A stretch of DNA of 64,000 bases. It comes from Micromonospora fulviviridis. Lineage in GTDB: Bacteria; Actinomycetota; Actinomycetes; Mycobacteriales; Micromonosporaceae. The stretch spans positions 1 through 64,000 of the forward strand of contig NZ_BMRA01000018.1 of NCBI RefSeq assembly GCF_014648395.1, read 5' to 3'. A program made the position numbers and the translations under genes. The notes beneath the pieces are model-generated. The model had not been told where the DNA came from. It ran no database searches and saw only the letters and a program-made list of their open reading frames with translations. Below are positions 32,697-40,831 of the stretch, piece by piece; the stretch's first letter is position 1, and the number at the start of each line of letters is the position of its first letter.

Positions 32697-33581
32697 TCAT
32701 CCGGCTGACTCCCCTGCTGTGTGGCCGCGCGGACCCGCGGGTCGGCGCAGTGCTCTCGCTGAAGCGTACAGGCAGACGGCCGCGGCCGCAGCCAGGTTCA
32801 GGCTCTCGGCGCGCCCGTGCAGCGGCACCCGGACCTGGGCGTCGGCCGCGGCGGTCAACTCCTCGGGCAGCCCGTGCGCCTCGGAACCGAAGAGCCAGGC
32901 GGTCGGTGCGGCGAGCCGGCCGGCGTCGGCGAGGTCGTCGAGGTCGCTGTCGCCGTACCCCGTCGTGGCCAGGACGGTGAGCCCGGCGGCCCGCAGCGCG
33001 GCGACCACGGCGACCGGCTCGGCGGCGCGGACCACGTCGACGTGGAACAGGCTGCCGGCGGAGGCCCGCACGCACTTGCCGTTGTAGGGGTCGACGGCGT
33101 CGCCCGCGAAGATCACCGCGCCGGCGCCGGCCGCGTCGGCGGTGCGCAGCACGGTCCCGGCGTTGCCCGGGTCGCGGATCTCGGCGAGCACCGCGACCAG
33201 GCGCGGCCCGCGTGCCAGGGCGGCGTCCAGGGGTACGTCGAGATGCCGGCAGACGGCGACCAGGCCCTGCGGGGCGACGGTCTCGGCGAGCGCGGCGAGG
33301 GCCTCGTCGGTGACCTCGGAGACCGGCACGTCGGCGCGGGCCGCCAGCGCGGCGAGGTCGGCGTACCGGTCCAGCGCGGCCGGGGTGCCGAACAGTTCGA
33401 CCACTGTGCCGGCGCGGGCGAGCGCCTCGCGGACGGCCTGCGGCCCCTCGGCCAGGAACCGGCCGGTGGCCTCCCGGTCCCGCCGGCGCTGGAGCCGGCG
33501 GGCGGCGACCACCCGCGGGGTACGCGGGGTGAACGGGCCGGGAACAGCGTCGAGGCGCCTCCCGTGCGGTGCTGACGGCAT
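32697..33581 (-). CDS. SpoU/TrmH-family RNA 2'-O-methyltransferase
   Basis: 294 residues. An N-terminal L30e-like substrate-binding domain (VVAARRLQRRRDREATGRFLAEGPQAVREAL) is followed by the SPOUT knot with the three SpoU motifs: AEIRDPGNAGTVLRTADAAG, WLFGSEAHGLPEEL and VRVPLHGRAESLNLAAAAAVCLYA. It transfers methyl from SAM to a ribose 2'-OH, probably of rRNA; the exact nucleotide is not inferable. It follows rplT by 32 bases, and this rplT-spoU-pheST order is conserved in actinobacteria. Confidence 0.92.
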   Translation of the reverse strand: MPSAPHGRRLDAVPGPFTPRTPRVVAARRLQRRRDREATGRFLAEGPQAVREALARAGTVVELFGTPAALDRYADLAALAARADVPVSEVTDEALAALAETVAPQGLVAVCRHLDVPLDAALARGPRLVAVLAEIRDPGNAGTVLRTADAAGAGAVIFAGDAVDPYNGKCVRASAGSLFHVDVVRAAEPVAVVAALRAAGLTVLATTGYGDSDLDDLADAGRLAAPTAWLFGSEAHGLPEELTAAADAQVRVPLHGRAESLNLAAAAAVCLYASARALRRPAGPRGHTAGESAG

Positions 33582-33613
33582 GGGAGACGCCTCGATCTGC
33601 TGGTACGGGTGGA

Positions 33614-34006
33614 TCAGGCGGCCTGGGCCGCGGCGCCACCGGTGCCCTCGGCCGCCACGGCGGCGCGGGCCAGCTCGACGATCGCGGCGAACGCCGCGGC
33701 GTCGTTGACGGCGAGGTCGGCCAGGATCTTGCGGTCGACCTCGATGCCGGCCAGGCGCAGGCCCTGGATTAGCCGGTTGTAGGTCATCCCGTTGGCCCGG
33801 GCGCCGGCGTTGATCCGCTGGATCCAGAGCTGCCGGAAGTCGCCCTTGCGGTCGCGGCGGTCCCGGTAGGCGTACTGCATCGAGTGCAGCACCTGCTCCT
33901 TGGCCTTGCGGTAGAGCCGGGAGCGCTGACCGCGGTAGCCGCTCGCGGTCTCCAGCAGGGTACGACGCTTCTTCTGGGCGTTCACAGCCCGCTTGACGCG
34001 TGCCAT
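33614..34006 (-). CDS. rplT: Ribosomal protein L20
   Basis: 130 residues; MARVKRAVNAQKKRRTLLETASGYRGQRSRLYRKAKEQVLHSMQYAYRDRRDRKGDFRQLWIQRINAGARANG is classical L20, with an Ala-rich C-terminal tail slightly longer than usual. Binds 23S rRNA early in 50S assembly. Third gene of infC-rpmI-rplT, 32 bases after rpmI. Confidence 0.98.
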   Translation of the reverse strand: MARVKRAVNAQKKRRTLLETASGYRGQRSRLYRKAKEQVLHSMQYAYRDRRDRKGDFRQLWIQRINAGARANGMTYNRLIQGLRLAGIEVDRKILADLAVNDAAAFAAIVELARAAVAAEGTGGAAAQAA

Positions 34007-34038
34007 CTCAACTCCTTCTTCGGTTCAGGTGGCGCGCG

Positions 34039-34233
34039 TCAGCGGCCGAGCAGCTTCTTGATGCGCTTGGTTTCGGCCTTGGCCAGCTCGACCGTGCCGG
34101 TCAGCCGCCGGGTCCGGGTGGAGGACTTCAGCTCCAGGTGGTGGCGGAGGCCGGCCTGCTGGGCGACGATCTTGCCCTTGCCGGTCACCTTGACCCGCTT
34201 GCCCATACCCGTGTGGCTCTTCATCTTCGGCAT
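34039..34233 (-). CDS. rpmI: Ribosomal protein L35
   Basis: 64 residues from ATG 34233; the open frame runs to 34329, but MPKMKSHTGMGKRVKVTGKGKI is the invariant L35 start. Basic throughout. Lies 19 bases after infC. Confidence 0.98.
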   Translation of the reverse strand: MPKMKSHTGMGKRVKVTGKGKIVAQQAGLRHHLELKSSTRTRRLTGTVELAKAETKRIKKLLGR

Positions 34234-34252
34234 GTGGAACGTCTCTCCCCTG

Positions 34253-34921
34253 TTACTGACCGCTGGTGTCAGCGATCGTGCCGGTCTCGCCGGCTGCTGC
34301 GGTCTCGCCGGCCGCCGGGGTCTCGCCACCTGCCGGGGCGGCGGACTCCTCCGCGGCCCGGTCCCGGGGCCCGCCGCGGGACGCCGTGGCGGCGACCGCG
34401 GAGGCCTTCACGGCCCGGTGCGGAGCGAGAACCATGATCATGTTGCGGCCGTCCTGCTTCGGAGCGGCCTCGACGTATCCCAGGTCCGTGATCTCGGACT
34501 CGAGCCGACGCAGGAGCCGGTAACCCAGCTCCGGGCGGCTCTGCTCGCGACCGCGGAACATGATCGTCACCTTGACCTTGTCGCCCGCCTTGAGGAACCG
34601 CACCACGTGACCCTTCTTGGTCTCGTAGTCGTGCGGGTCGATCTTCGGCCGGAGCTTCATCTCCTTGATGACGGTCTGCTGCTGGTTACGCCGCGCTTCG
34701 CGCGCCTTGAGTGCGCTCTCGTACTTGAACTTGCCGAAGTCCATGAGCTTGCACACCGGCGGGCGCGCCATCGGCGCAACCTCGACCAGGTCCAGGTCGA
34801 CGTCCGCGGCCAGCTGCAGGGCGCGCTCCAGCGGGACGATGCCCACCTGCTCACCCTCAGGGCCGACCAGTCGGACCTCACGTGCCCGGATCTGCTCGTT
34901 CACGCGTGGTTCGACGCTGAT
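34253..34921 (-). CDS. infC: Translation initiation factor IF-3 (probable AUC start codon)
   Basis: 222 residues if started at ATC 34921. IF3 N-domain RVNEQIRAREVRLVGPEGEQVGIVPLERALQLA, linker, and C-domain PKIDPHDYETKKGHVVRFLKAGDKVKVTIMFRGREQSRPELG. The protein then carries an Ala/Gly/Glu-rich tail of about 40 residues (TPAAGETAAAGETG) typical of actinobacterial IF3. GGAGG lies 4 bases before ATC and no ATG or GTG is as well placed; GTG 34903 is the fallback. Non-AUG starts are a known autoregulatory device of infC. Preceded by a structured leader. Confidence 0.95.
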   Translation of the reverse strand: MSVEPRVNEQIRAREVRLVGPEGEQVGIVPLERALQLAADVDLDLVEVAPMARPPVCKLMDFGKFKYESALKAREARRNQQQTVIKEMKLRPKIDPHDYETKKGHVVRFLKAGDKVKVTIMFRGREQSRPELGYRLLRRLESEITDLGYVEAAPKQDGRNMIMVLAPHRAVKASAVAATASRGGPRDRAAEESAAPAGGETPAAGETAAAGETGTIADTSGQ

Positions 34922-34944
34922 GGGGCCTCCTCGAGTCGAGTCTT

Positions 34945-35010
34945 CTACGATGCCGACTCCGCGGGCTCCCGGACGGGAGCCGACCCGGAAAGCAGAAGGC
35001 CCCGGCGCAT
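34945..35010 (-). CDS. Short leader ORF in the infC 5' region
   Basis: ATG at 35010 opens a 21-codon frame (MRRGLLLSGSAPVREPAESAS) ending with TAG 23 bases before the infC start. The ATG lies in the loop of the attenuator-like hairpin 34998-35019, and the first codons run through its 3' arm and T-rich tail, so translation of it would melt the hairpin. The ribosome binding site is weak. It may be only the chance reading of a conserved RNA structure. Confidence 0.35.
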   Translation of the reverse strand: MRRGLLLSGSAPVREPAESAS

Positions 35011-35019
35011 GCCAGGGCC
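34989..35019 (-). promoter_or_regulatory. Attenuator-like hairpin in the infC leader
   Basis: On the minus strand a 9-bp stem with one G-U pair (35019-35011 with 35006-34998), loop of 4, followed by TTCTGCTTT: the best terminator-like element in the window. It stands 68 bases before infC. A second perfect hairpin (34964-34970 with 34975-34981) follows. Together they look like a transcription-attenuation leader for the infC-rpmI-rplT operon, controlled by IF3, L20 or leader translation; the regulator is unknown. Confidence 0.55.
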
Positions 35020-35234
35020 CACTCGACCGGTCGGCACGATCACATGATCGCGCATCCGGGACCGGGACGTGCCCGGAACCGGGAGACCGGGACCCGGCCA
35101 CCTACGGGGGCGACTCGGGTGGGAGCAGGCGCTCCGCTTCAGGACCGCCCAAAGGGCGGTCTGGTCGACTCCGCAACACTACACCCTCGCCCCAGCCCTC
35201 CCCAAACCGGGCCGGCCGGGACGCGGCGGGGCGG
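35020..35234 (-). other. Intergenic region upstream of the infC leader
   Basis: No gene. A perfect 8-bp hairpin (35143-35150 with 35154-35161, AAA loop) probably ends the PH-domain gene transcript. CGATCA-CA-TGATCG (35037-35050) is a small inverted repeat near the expected infC promoter. I could not identify convincing -35/-10 elements. Confidence 0.5.
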
Positions 35235-35693
35235 TCAGCGCGGGGTGGCCGGGTCGGCCAGGGCGGCCAGGTGGGCCTGGTGCAGGCGGCGCAGGGCGCG
35301 GACCGCCTCGACGGCACGCTCCTTGTCGGCGGCCTGGAGGGCGACCATCGGCAGCAGGTCGTCGTCGTGCAGCTCCAGGCTGGCCCACGGGGCGCCGCGG
35401 TCGAACCGGACCCCGCGGATCACCTCCCAGGGCAGCTCGTACGAGCTGATCACGTTGCGGACCCGGACACCCCGGGCGTCGGCCACCACCCGGGGACGGG
35501 TGAAGAGCAGGAAGCCGAGGGCACCGAAGACGCCCAGCCCCACCATGGCGAGCTGGTCGCCCCGCTGGAACGAGCCGTAGCCGTCGCCCGTCGCACCGGT
35601 CAGGGAGGTGGCCACCAGGCTGAACACCACCAGCAGCGTGACAGCCGACGCCCAGCAGACCACCCGGACGCGCCGCGGCCGCACGGTCACCAC
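35235..35693 (-). CDS. Membrane-anchored bacterial PH-domain protein
   Basis: About 152 residues from GTG 35693; the frame extends to 35786 through a low-complexity repeat that is probably not translated. Two hydrophobic helices (VVCWASAVTLLVVFSLVATSL and MVGLGVFGALGFLLF) are followed by a PH-like strand-rich domain (RPRVVADARGVRVRNVISSYELPWEVIRGVRFDRGAPWASLEL). Resembles the small PH-domain proteins of actinobacteria (low-molecular-weight antigen CFP-6 type). Role unknown. Confidence 0.78.
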   Translation of the reverse strand: MVTVRPRRVRVVCWASAVTLLVVFSLVATSLTGATGDGYGSFQRGDQLAMVGLGVFGALGFLLFTRPRVVADARGVRVRNVISSYELPWEVIRGVRFDRGAPWASLELHDDDLLPMVALQAADKERAVEAVRALRRLHQAHLAALADPATPR

Positions 35694-35705
35694 AGAATCG
35701 CCTCG

Positions 35706-35787
35706 AACCGCCGCCTCGCTTCGCTCCGCGCCGGCGCGAGGCGCCGCGCTGCTGAGCCTGCTGGTTCGCTCGCTCCGCTCGCTCACG
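35706..35787. repeat. Low-complexity CGCTTCGCTCCGC-type repeat
   Basis: Short related units (CGCTTCGCTCCGC; TCGCTCGCTCCGCTCGCTC) and an inverted repeat CGCCTCGC/GCGAGGCG between the PH-domain gene and the YdcZ-type gene. This kind of repeat is scattered between genes in many high-GC actinobacteria. It also reads as an Arg/Ser/Glu-rich string in the open frame upstream of the PH gene start, which is why I exclude that extension. Confidence 0.5.
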
Positions 35788-36745
35788 GGACCAGTCTGCC
35801 ATCCGGCTCGGGCTCACGTTCCGCCGCCACGCGCTGCGGGGCGCGCCGCCGCAGGCCCGCCACCAGCACCGCCACCCCGGTGAGGGCCGCCCCGGCCAGC
35901 ACCGGCAGCCGGACCCCGGCGCCGCCGGGGAGCGCCACGTCCAGCAGCAGGGCCCCACCGAGCTGCCCGGCCACCAGCGCCAGGCCGGTGCGCAGCACCC
36001 CGGCGGCGCGGACGCCCACCAGCAGGGCGAGCACGATGCCGACGCCGAACAGGCCGCCGACGTAGAGCCACCACTGGGTGGGCCAGCTCGGATGGCGGGC
36101 CAGCGCGCCGGCCAGCGCCGCCACGGCGGCGATCACCGAGGTGCTGACCGCGAAGTTCACCGCCAGCCCGGCGGCCGGGCCGACGGCCGCGGCGACCCGC
36201 CCGTTGAGCGCGGACTGCAACGCCACCGCCAGGCCGCCGGCGACCGAGAGCAGCACCAGCCCGACCGCCAGGTCGCCGACCGGCCGGCCGAGCTGGGCCA
36301 GGGTCACCGCGGCGATCCCGAGCAGCGCCCCGGCGACCCGGGGTCCGGTGAGCGGCAGCCGGCCCGTCGCGGCCAGCCCGGCCCGGTCGACGGCCAGGCC
36401 GCCGATACTGCCCCCGGCCACCTGGGCGATCGTGAAGATCGCCACCCCGAGCGCCGGCACGACGAACGGCCCGATCACCACGATCGCCGCCCCGCCCAGC
36501 CCGCCCAGGAAGGCCCACCAGGGCAGGCCGGAGCGGCGCAACCCGGCCAGCCCGGCGCGCATCGAGGGGACGGCGACCAGCCCCAGCAGCACGATCAGGG
36601 AGCCGCCGAGGTTGTTGACCACCGCGCCGATGAGCGGGTCGCCGGCCCGCTCACCCAGCTCGGCGTTGACCACGCCCTGCGCGGCCGAGGCCACCCCGCC
36701 GAGGACGACCACGGCCAGGGCGGCCGGAACCGGCAGCGGCCTCAC
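35783..36745 (-). CDS. DMT-superfamily transporter, YdcZ type
   Basis: 320 residues with about ten hydrophobic helices in two repeated halves (each starting near ALAVVVLGGVASAAQGVVNAELG and GLVLLSVAGGLAVALQSALNGRVA). That is the pattern of fused DMT_YdcZ domains. The AxQxxxNxxLG/NG signature at the head of each half is characteristic. Probably an exporter or facilitator of unknown substrate. GTG start overlaps the hisG stop (GTGA), so it is co-translated with hisG, but I see no metabolic link. Confidence 0.82.
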   Translation of the reverse strand: MRPLPVPAALAVVVLGGVASAAQGVVNAELGERAGDPLIGAVVNNLGGSLIVLLGLVAVPSMRAGLAGLRRSGLPWWAFLGGLGGAAIVVIGPFVVPALGVAIFTIAQVAGGSIGGLAVDRAGLAATGRLPLTGPRVAGALLGIAAVTLAQLGRPVGDLAVGLVLLSVAGGLAVALQSALNGRVAAAVGPAAGLAVNFAVSTSVIAAVAALAGALARHPSWPTQWWLYVGGLFGVGIVLALLVGVRAAGVLRTGLALVAGQLGGALLLDVALPGGAGVRLPVLAGAALTGVAVLVAGLRRRAPQRVAAEREPEPDGRLVP

Positions 36746-37587
36746 AACCGGCAGGCGTGGATGTTGGTGACCAGGATGGCCCGGGCGCCCAGCTCGTACA
36801 GCTCGTCCATGATCCGGTGCACGTCGTCGCGCAGCACCATGGCCTGCACGGCCACCCAGCCCTCCCGGTGCAGCGGGGAGACCGTCGGCGACTCGATGCC
36901 CGGGGTGAGCGAGCTGGCCCGGTCCAGCAGGCCGGCCGGCACGTCGTAGGCGAGCATCACGTAGCGGCGGGCCACCAGCACGCCGTGCAGCCGGCGCAGC
37001 AGCTGCTCCTGCTGGGCGCTGCCGGGGGCGCCGGCCCGGCGGACCAGCACCGCCGAGGAGCGCAGCAGCGGCTCGCCGAACACCACGAGGCCGGCCTGGC
37101 GCAGGGTGGCGCCGGTCTCCACCACGTCGGCGACCACGTCGGCCACGCCGAGCCGGATGGCGTTCTCCACCGCGCCGTCCAGCCGGATCACCTCGGCCTT
37201 GACGCCCAGGTCGGCCAGGTGCCGCTCGACCAGCCCCGGGTACGCGGTGGCGATCCGCCGCCCGCCGAGCTGCTGGACCGAGTCCACGTCGTCGGGGCGG
37301 GCCGCGAACCGGAAGGTGGCCCGGCCGAAGGTGAGGTCGACGATCTCCTCGGCCGGCGCGCCGGAGTCGACCAGCAGGTCCCGCCCGGTGATGCCGACGT
37401 CCAGGTCGCCGGAGCCGACGTAGGTGGCGATGTCCTTGGGACGCAGGTAGAAGAACTCGATGTCGTTGGGCTCGTCCCGGCAGACCAGGTCCTTCGGGTC
37501 GGTGCGCTGGCGGTAGCCCGCCTCGCGCAGCATCCCGGCGGCCGACTCGGCCAGGGCGCCCTTGTTGGGTACGGCGACACGCAGCAT
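36742..37587 (-). CDS. hisG: ATP phosphoribosyltransferase, long form
   Basis: First step of histidine synthesis (ATP + PRPP). 281 residues from ATG 37587. N-terminal catalytic domains with MLRVAVPNKGALAESAAGMLREAGY and DLDVGITGRDLL, PRPP loop ADVVADVVETGATLRQAGL, and a C-terminal regulatory domain (about 210-281: IESPTVSPLHREGWVAVQAMVLRDDVHRIMDELYELGARAILVTNIHACRL). The regulatory domain makes it the histidine-inhibited long form that needs no HisZ. 44 bases after hisE. Confidence 0.96.
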   Translation of the reverse strand: MLRVAVPNKGALAESAAGMLREAGYRQRTDPKDLVCRDEPNDIEFFYLRPKDIATYVGSGDLDVGITGRDLLVDSGAPAEEIVDLTFGRATFRFAARPDDVDSVQQLGGRRIATAYPGLVERHLADLGVKAEVIRLDGAVENAIRLGVADVVADVVETGATLRQAGLVVFGEPLLRSSAVLVRRAGAPGSAQQEQLLRRLHGVLVARRYVMLAYDVPAGLLDRASSLTPGIESPTVSPLHREGWVAVQAMVLRDDVHRIMDELYELGARAILVTNIHACRL

Positions 37588-37631
37588 GGGAGTGCTCCTT
37601 CGATCGATCAACTGATCAGCGGACGGGGCAC

Positions 37632-37895
37632 TCAGAGATGTCGGTAGACGTCCTTCAGGTCGAGACCGGTGGCCAGCATCAGCACCTGGGCCTGGTAGAG
37701 CAGCTGGGAGATCTCCTCCGCGGCCCGCTCCGGGCCCTCGTGCTCGGCGGCCATCCACGACTCGGCCGCCTCCTCGACGACCTTCTTGCCGATGAAGTGC
37801 ACGCCCTTCTCCAGAGCGGCGACCGTGCCCGAGCCCGGGGTGCCGGCGGCGGCCTTGGCCTGCAGCTCGGCGAACAACTCCTCGAACGTCTTCAC
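37632..37895 (-). CDS. hisE: Phosphoribosyl-ATP pyrophosphatase
   Basis: Second step of histidine synthesis. 87 residues, alpha-helical MazG-like NTP pyrophosphatase: FEELFAELQAKAAAGTPGSGT, GKKVVEEAAESWMAAEHE (metal-binding Glu residues) and EISQLLYQAQVLMLATGL. hisE-hisG order is standard in actinobacteria, with the remaining his genes elsewhere. Confidence 0.96.
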   Translation of the reverse strand: MKTFEELFAELQAKAAAGTPGSGTVAALEKGVHFIGKKVVEEAAESWMAAEHEGPERAAEEISQLLYQAQVLMLATGLDLKDVYRHL

Positions 37896-37962
37896 GGAAG
37901 GCGATTCTTCCAGCCGCCCCGGGTGACCATGCGCGCCGGGTCCGGCCGGTTCCGGATGGCGG

Positions 37963-38637
37963 TCAGGTCGCGGTCGCCGGCCGGCCCGGCAGTTGTCCCA
38001 GGCCGGCGGCCCGGGCGCGGGCCACGGCCTCGCCCCGGTCGGCCGCGTGCAGCTTGCCGAGGATGGTCGACACGGTGTTGCGGACGGTCTTCGGGGCGAC
38101 GGAGAGCCGGCGGGCGATCGCCTGGTTGCCGAGCCCGTGCGCCACCAGGTCGAGGATCTCCATCTCCCGCGGCGTGAGTTCCGGGAACGGCCGGGTCGAC
38201 GGCGACCGGGGGCCCTCGGCGAAGAAGCGCAGCACCCGCTGGGCGATCTCGGTGCCGAAGACCGCCTCGCCGGCCGCCACGGCGGCCACCGCCCGCGTCA
38301 CGTCGTCCCGGGCGGCGCCCTTGAGCAGATAGCCGGCGGCGCCGGCGCGGATGGCGGCATACACCGACTCGTCGTCGGCGTGCATGGTCAGCACGAGCAC
38401 CGCGGCGTCGCCCCGGGCGGTGATCCGCCGGGTGGCCTCGACGCCGCCGATGCCCGGCATGGCGAGATCCATCAGCACGACGTCGGGGCGCAACTCCCCG
38501 ACCGCGCGCAGGGCCGCCTCGCCGTCGGCCGCGGTGCCGACGACGTCGATCCCGGGCAGCCCGCCCAGCGCCGTCAACAGCCCGTCCAGGAAGATCGGGT
38601 GGTCGTCCACCAGGAGCACCCGTACCGGGTCCGGCAT
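37963..38637 (-). CDS. NarL/LuxR-family response regulator
   Basis: 224 residues. Receiver domain (VRVLLVDDHPIFLDGL, phospho-acceptor Asp57 in VLMDLAMPG, Lys in LLKGAARDDV) and a LuxR-type helix-turn-helix (about 155-210: LTPREMEILDLVAHGLGNQAIARRLSVAPKTVRNTVSTILGKLHAADR). Start lies one base after the histidine kinase stop, so the two are an operon. DosR/DevR belongs to this family, and a perfect GGGAC-N4-GTCCC palindrome lies just upstream of the operon, a possible autoregulatory site. Confidence 0.92.
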   Translation of the reverse strand: MPDPVRVLLVDDHPIFLDGLLTALGGLPGIDVVGTAADGEAALRAVGELRPDVVLMDLAMPGIGGVEATRRITARGDAAVLVLTMHADDESVYAAIRAGAAGYLLKGAARDDVTRAVAAVAAGEAVFGTEIAQRVLRFFAEGPRSPSTRPFPELTPREMEILDLVAHGLGNQAIARRLSVAPKTVRNTVSTILGKLHAADRGEAVARARAAGLGQLPGRPATAT

Positions 38638-38638
38638 C

Positions 38639-40642
38639 TCAACTCCTCCCGGCCACGACGGGCACCGGCAGTTCCGCCCGGACGCTCGTGCCGCCGCCGC
38701 TTCGCGGCTCGACGACGAACGTGCCGCCCAGCTCGTCGGCCCGCTCCCGCATCGACGCCAGGCCGACGCCGTCCCGGTGCGGGACGGCCAGCCCGCACCC
38801 GTCGTCGGCGATCTCCAGCCGCAGCCGGCCGTCCCGGAGGCTCATCCGGACCCGGCAGGTGGTGGCGCGGGCGTGGCGGGCCACGTTCGTCATCGCCTCG
38901 GTGACGATGCGGTAGGCGGCGACCTCGACGGCGGCGCTGGTGACCCGCAGGTCGTGGTCGCAGTCCACCTCGACGTCCAGCCCCGTGGCCCGCAACGCGG
39001 CGGCGTGCTCGCGGACGACACCCGGCAGGCCGAGATCGTCCAGGGACGGCGGGCGCAGCCCGTGCACGATCTCCCGCACGTCCGAGACGGACTGGCCGAT
39101 CACGGACTTGATCTTCGTGGCCAGTGGATGGGCGGCGGGGTCCGCGGCGACCTGCTCGGCGAGCACGTCGACCTGGAGACTGGCCGCCGCGAGCAGCGGC
39201 CCCAGCCCGTCGTGCAGGTCCCGCCGCAGCCGGCGCCGCTCCTCCTCCCGGGCCCGGACGATGCGCTCCCGCGACTCGCGCAGGTCCTCCTCCAGCCGGG
39301 CCGCCCGCACGGCGACCGCGATCTGCCCGGCGAGGTCGGCCAGCAGGTCCAGCTCCCGCGCCTCGAACGGGGTGCCGCCACTGCGCCGCCCGACCAGCAG
39401 GATGCCCTCCTGCCGGCCGCTGCTGACCAGCGGGAACGGGTGCGCGTCGGCCGGGGGGTCGACCAGGTCACCGGGCACGACCCGGGCGTACGGCACGCGC
39501 AGCATGGTGGTGAGGGTCTCCGTGACGGTCTGCAGCAGCTCCTCCAGCGCCTCGGTGCGGGACAGCCGCTCGGCCAGCCGGGTCACCACCTCGTACGGGC
39601 GGTCCCGGTCGCCGAAGAGCAGCCGGTCGATCCCGCTCATCAGGCGGTCCTTCACCGGATTGAGGGAGACCGCGACCACGGCGGTCCCCACCAGCGAGGA
39701 ACCCCGGCTTCCCGCCGGGTCGAGCAGAGCGGAGGTCACCGCGAGGCAGCCGAGGTAGGTGACGACCACGATCGCGGACAGGGCGGTGTAGGTGAGCGTG
39801 CGGTCGAGCATGGCGGCGATGTCGAACAGGTTGGCGCGGAGGACGGCCATCCCGGTCGCCACCGGCAGGGCGGCGATGCCGACGCTCTCCAGCAGGGCGC
39901 CCACCCACGGCGCGGTCCACCGGTCGACAAGCAGGCCGGTCAGCGTCGTGCCGATGAAGATCAGGGCGGCCAGCGCCAGCCAGGCCAGCCGTCGCCGGTC
40001 CACGCCGCCGGCCCGGCGCCACCGGACGATGAACGACGCCATCGCGGCCAGGGTCAGGGCGAGCAGGGCGAACAGGGTGACGTTCGTGATCAGCGGGGCG
40101 AGGCCCGCCAGTGACGGCACGCCGAACGGGTTGGCCGCCGCGTCGTCCTCGATCACCCGGCCGGGGGTGACCACGACCGAGACGACGAGGACCACCAGCG
40201 CGATGGTCGTGGCGGTGCGGATCCAGCCCCAGCGCGGCGACGGCGGACGGCCGTCCGGGAACAGCAGCAGCGGATAGGTGGTGGCGCAGACCCACGCGAC
40301 CGCGAACAACGCGTTCTGCGCCAGGACCAGCATCGGGCCCGTCGGGCAGCCCGGACAGGTCGCCAGGGTGTGCTGGGCGAGGCCGTCGAGGATCGCGGCA
40401 CCGAACTGGAGCACACCGACGGCGAGGAAGAGCCAGCCGACGCCGTTGGCCGGCCGGTGCACCGCGATCACCGCGCCCACCAGCGGGAAGGCCAGGAACC
40501 CGGTGAACCAGACGAGATCCGCGGCGGTCGGCGGGGTGACGCCGGAGACGAAACCGGCCCCCACCACGGTCAGGCCGTAGCAGGCGATCGACAGGCCGAG
40601 GCTGCCGACCGCGACGGCACGGGCGGTGCCGCGACCTGCCAC
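38639..40642 (-). CDS. Membrane sensor histidine kinase (HisKA_3 type)
   Basis: 667 residues from GTG 40642, preceded by GAGGAGGGT. About eight hydrophobic helices fill residues 1-330, followed by a GAF-like domain (about 350-450, ending LVGRRSGGTPFEARELDLLADLAGQIAVAVR). A coiled coil leads to the dimerisation helix RRRLRRDLHDGLGPLLAAAS with phospho-acceptor His477, and an HATPase domain has EAMTNVARHA and GVGLASMRERADELGG. Signals to the adjacent response regulator. The ligand sensed is unknown; a haem-type DevS GAF cannot be confirmed from sequence by eye. Confidence 0.92.
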   Translation of the reverse strand: MAGRGTARAVAVGSLGLSIACYGLTVVGAGFVSGVTPPTAADLVWFTGFLAFPLVGAVIAVHRPANGVGWLFLAVGVLQFGAAILDGLAQHTLATCPGCPTGPMLVLAQNALFAVAWVCATTYPLLLFPDGRPPSPRWGWIRTATTIALVVLVVSVVVTPGRVIEDDAAANPFGVPSLAGLAPLITNVTLFALLALTLAAMASFIVRWRRAGGVDRRRLAWLALAALIFIGTTLTGLLVDRWTAPWVGALLESVGIAALPVATGMAVLRANLFDIAAMLDRTLTYTALSAIVVVTYLGCLAVTSALLDPAGSRGSSLVGTAVVAVSLNPVKDRLMSGIDRLLFGDRDRPYEVVTRLAERLSRTEALEELLQTVTETLTTMLRVPYARVVPGDLVDPPADAHPFPLVSSGRQEGILLVGRRSGGTPFEARELDLLADLAGQIAVAVRAARLEEDLRESRERIVRAREEERRRLRRDLHDGLGPLLAAASLQVDVLAEQVAADPAAHPLATKIKSVIGQSVSDVREIVHGLRPPSLDDLGLPGVVREHAAALRATGLDVEVDCDHDLRVTSAAVEVAAYRIVTEAMTNVARHARATTCRVRMSLRDGRLRLEIADDGCGLAVPHRDGVGLASMRERADELGGTFVVEPRSGGGTSVRAELPVPVVAGRS

Positions 40643-40702
40643 GGGACCCTCCTCGCCTCCGACGGTGCGGACGACCCTAACGTCGCCGGCGTCCCACTGT
40701 CG

Positions 40703-40718
40703 CGGGACGTTCGTCCCG
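40703..40718. promoter_or_regulatory. Perfect 16-bp palindrome between the sensor kinase and a membrane protein gene
   Basis: C-GGGAC-GTTC-GTCCC-G, a perfect fit to the DosR/DevR box core geometry GGGAC-N4-GTCCC, 61 bases upstream of the kinase start and 114 bases before the divergent membrane-protein gene. A further GTCCC at 40691 can pair with the GGGAC at 40704. Likely bound by the adjacent NarL-type regulator (inference). Confidence 0.5.
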
Positions 40719-40831
40719 TTCCGTCCGGGCGGTCGGTGGGCACGGCGGGGACGGGCGTCCATCGCCCCCGGGGCGCGGGTCGGCGAAGAGTCGAGGGGCA
40801 GGCAGAACCCTCTCACCACCTTGGAGACCGC

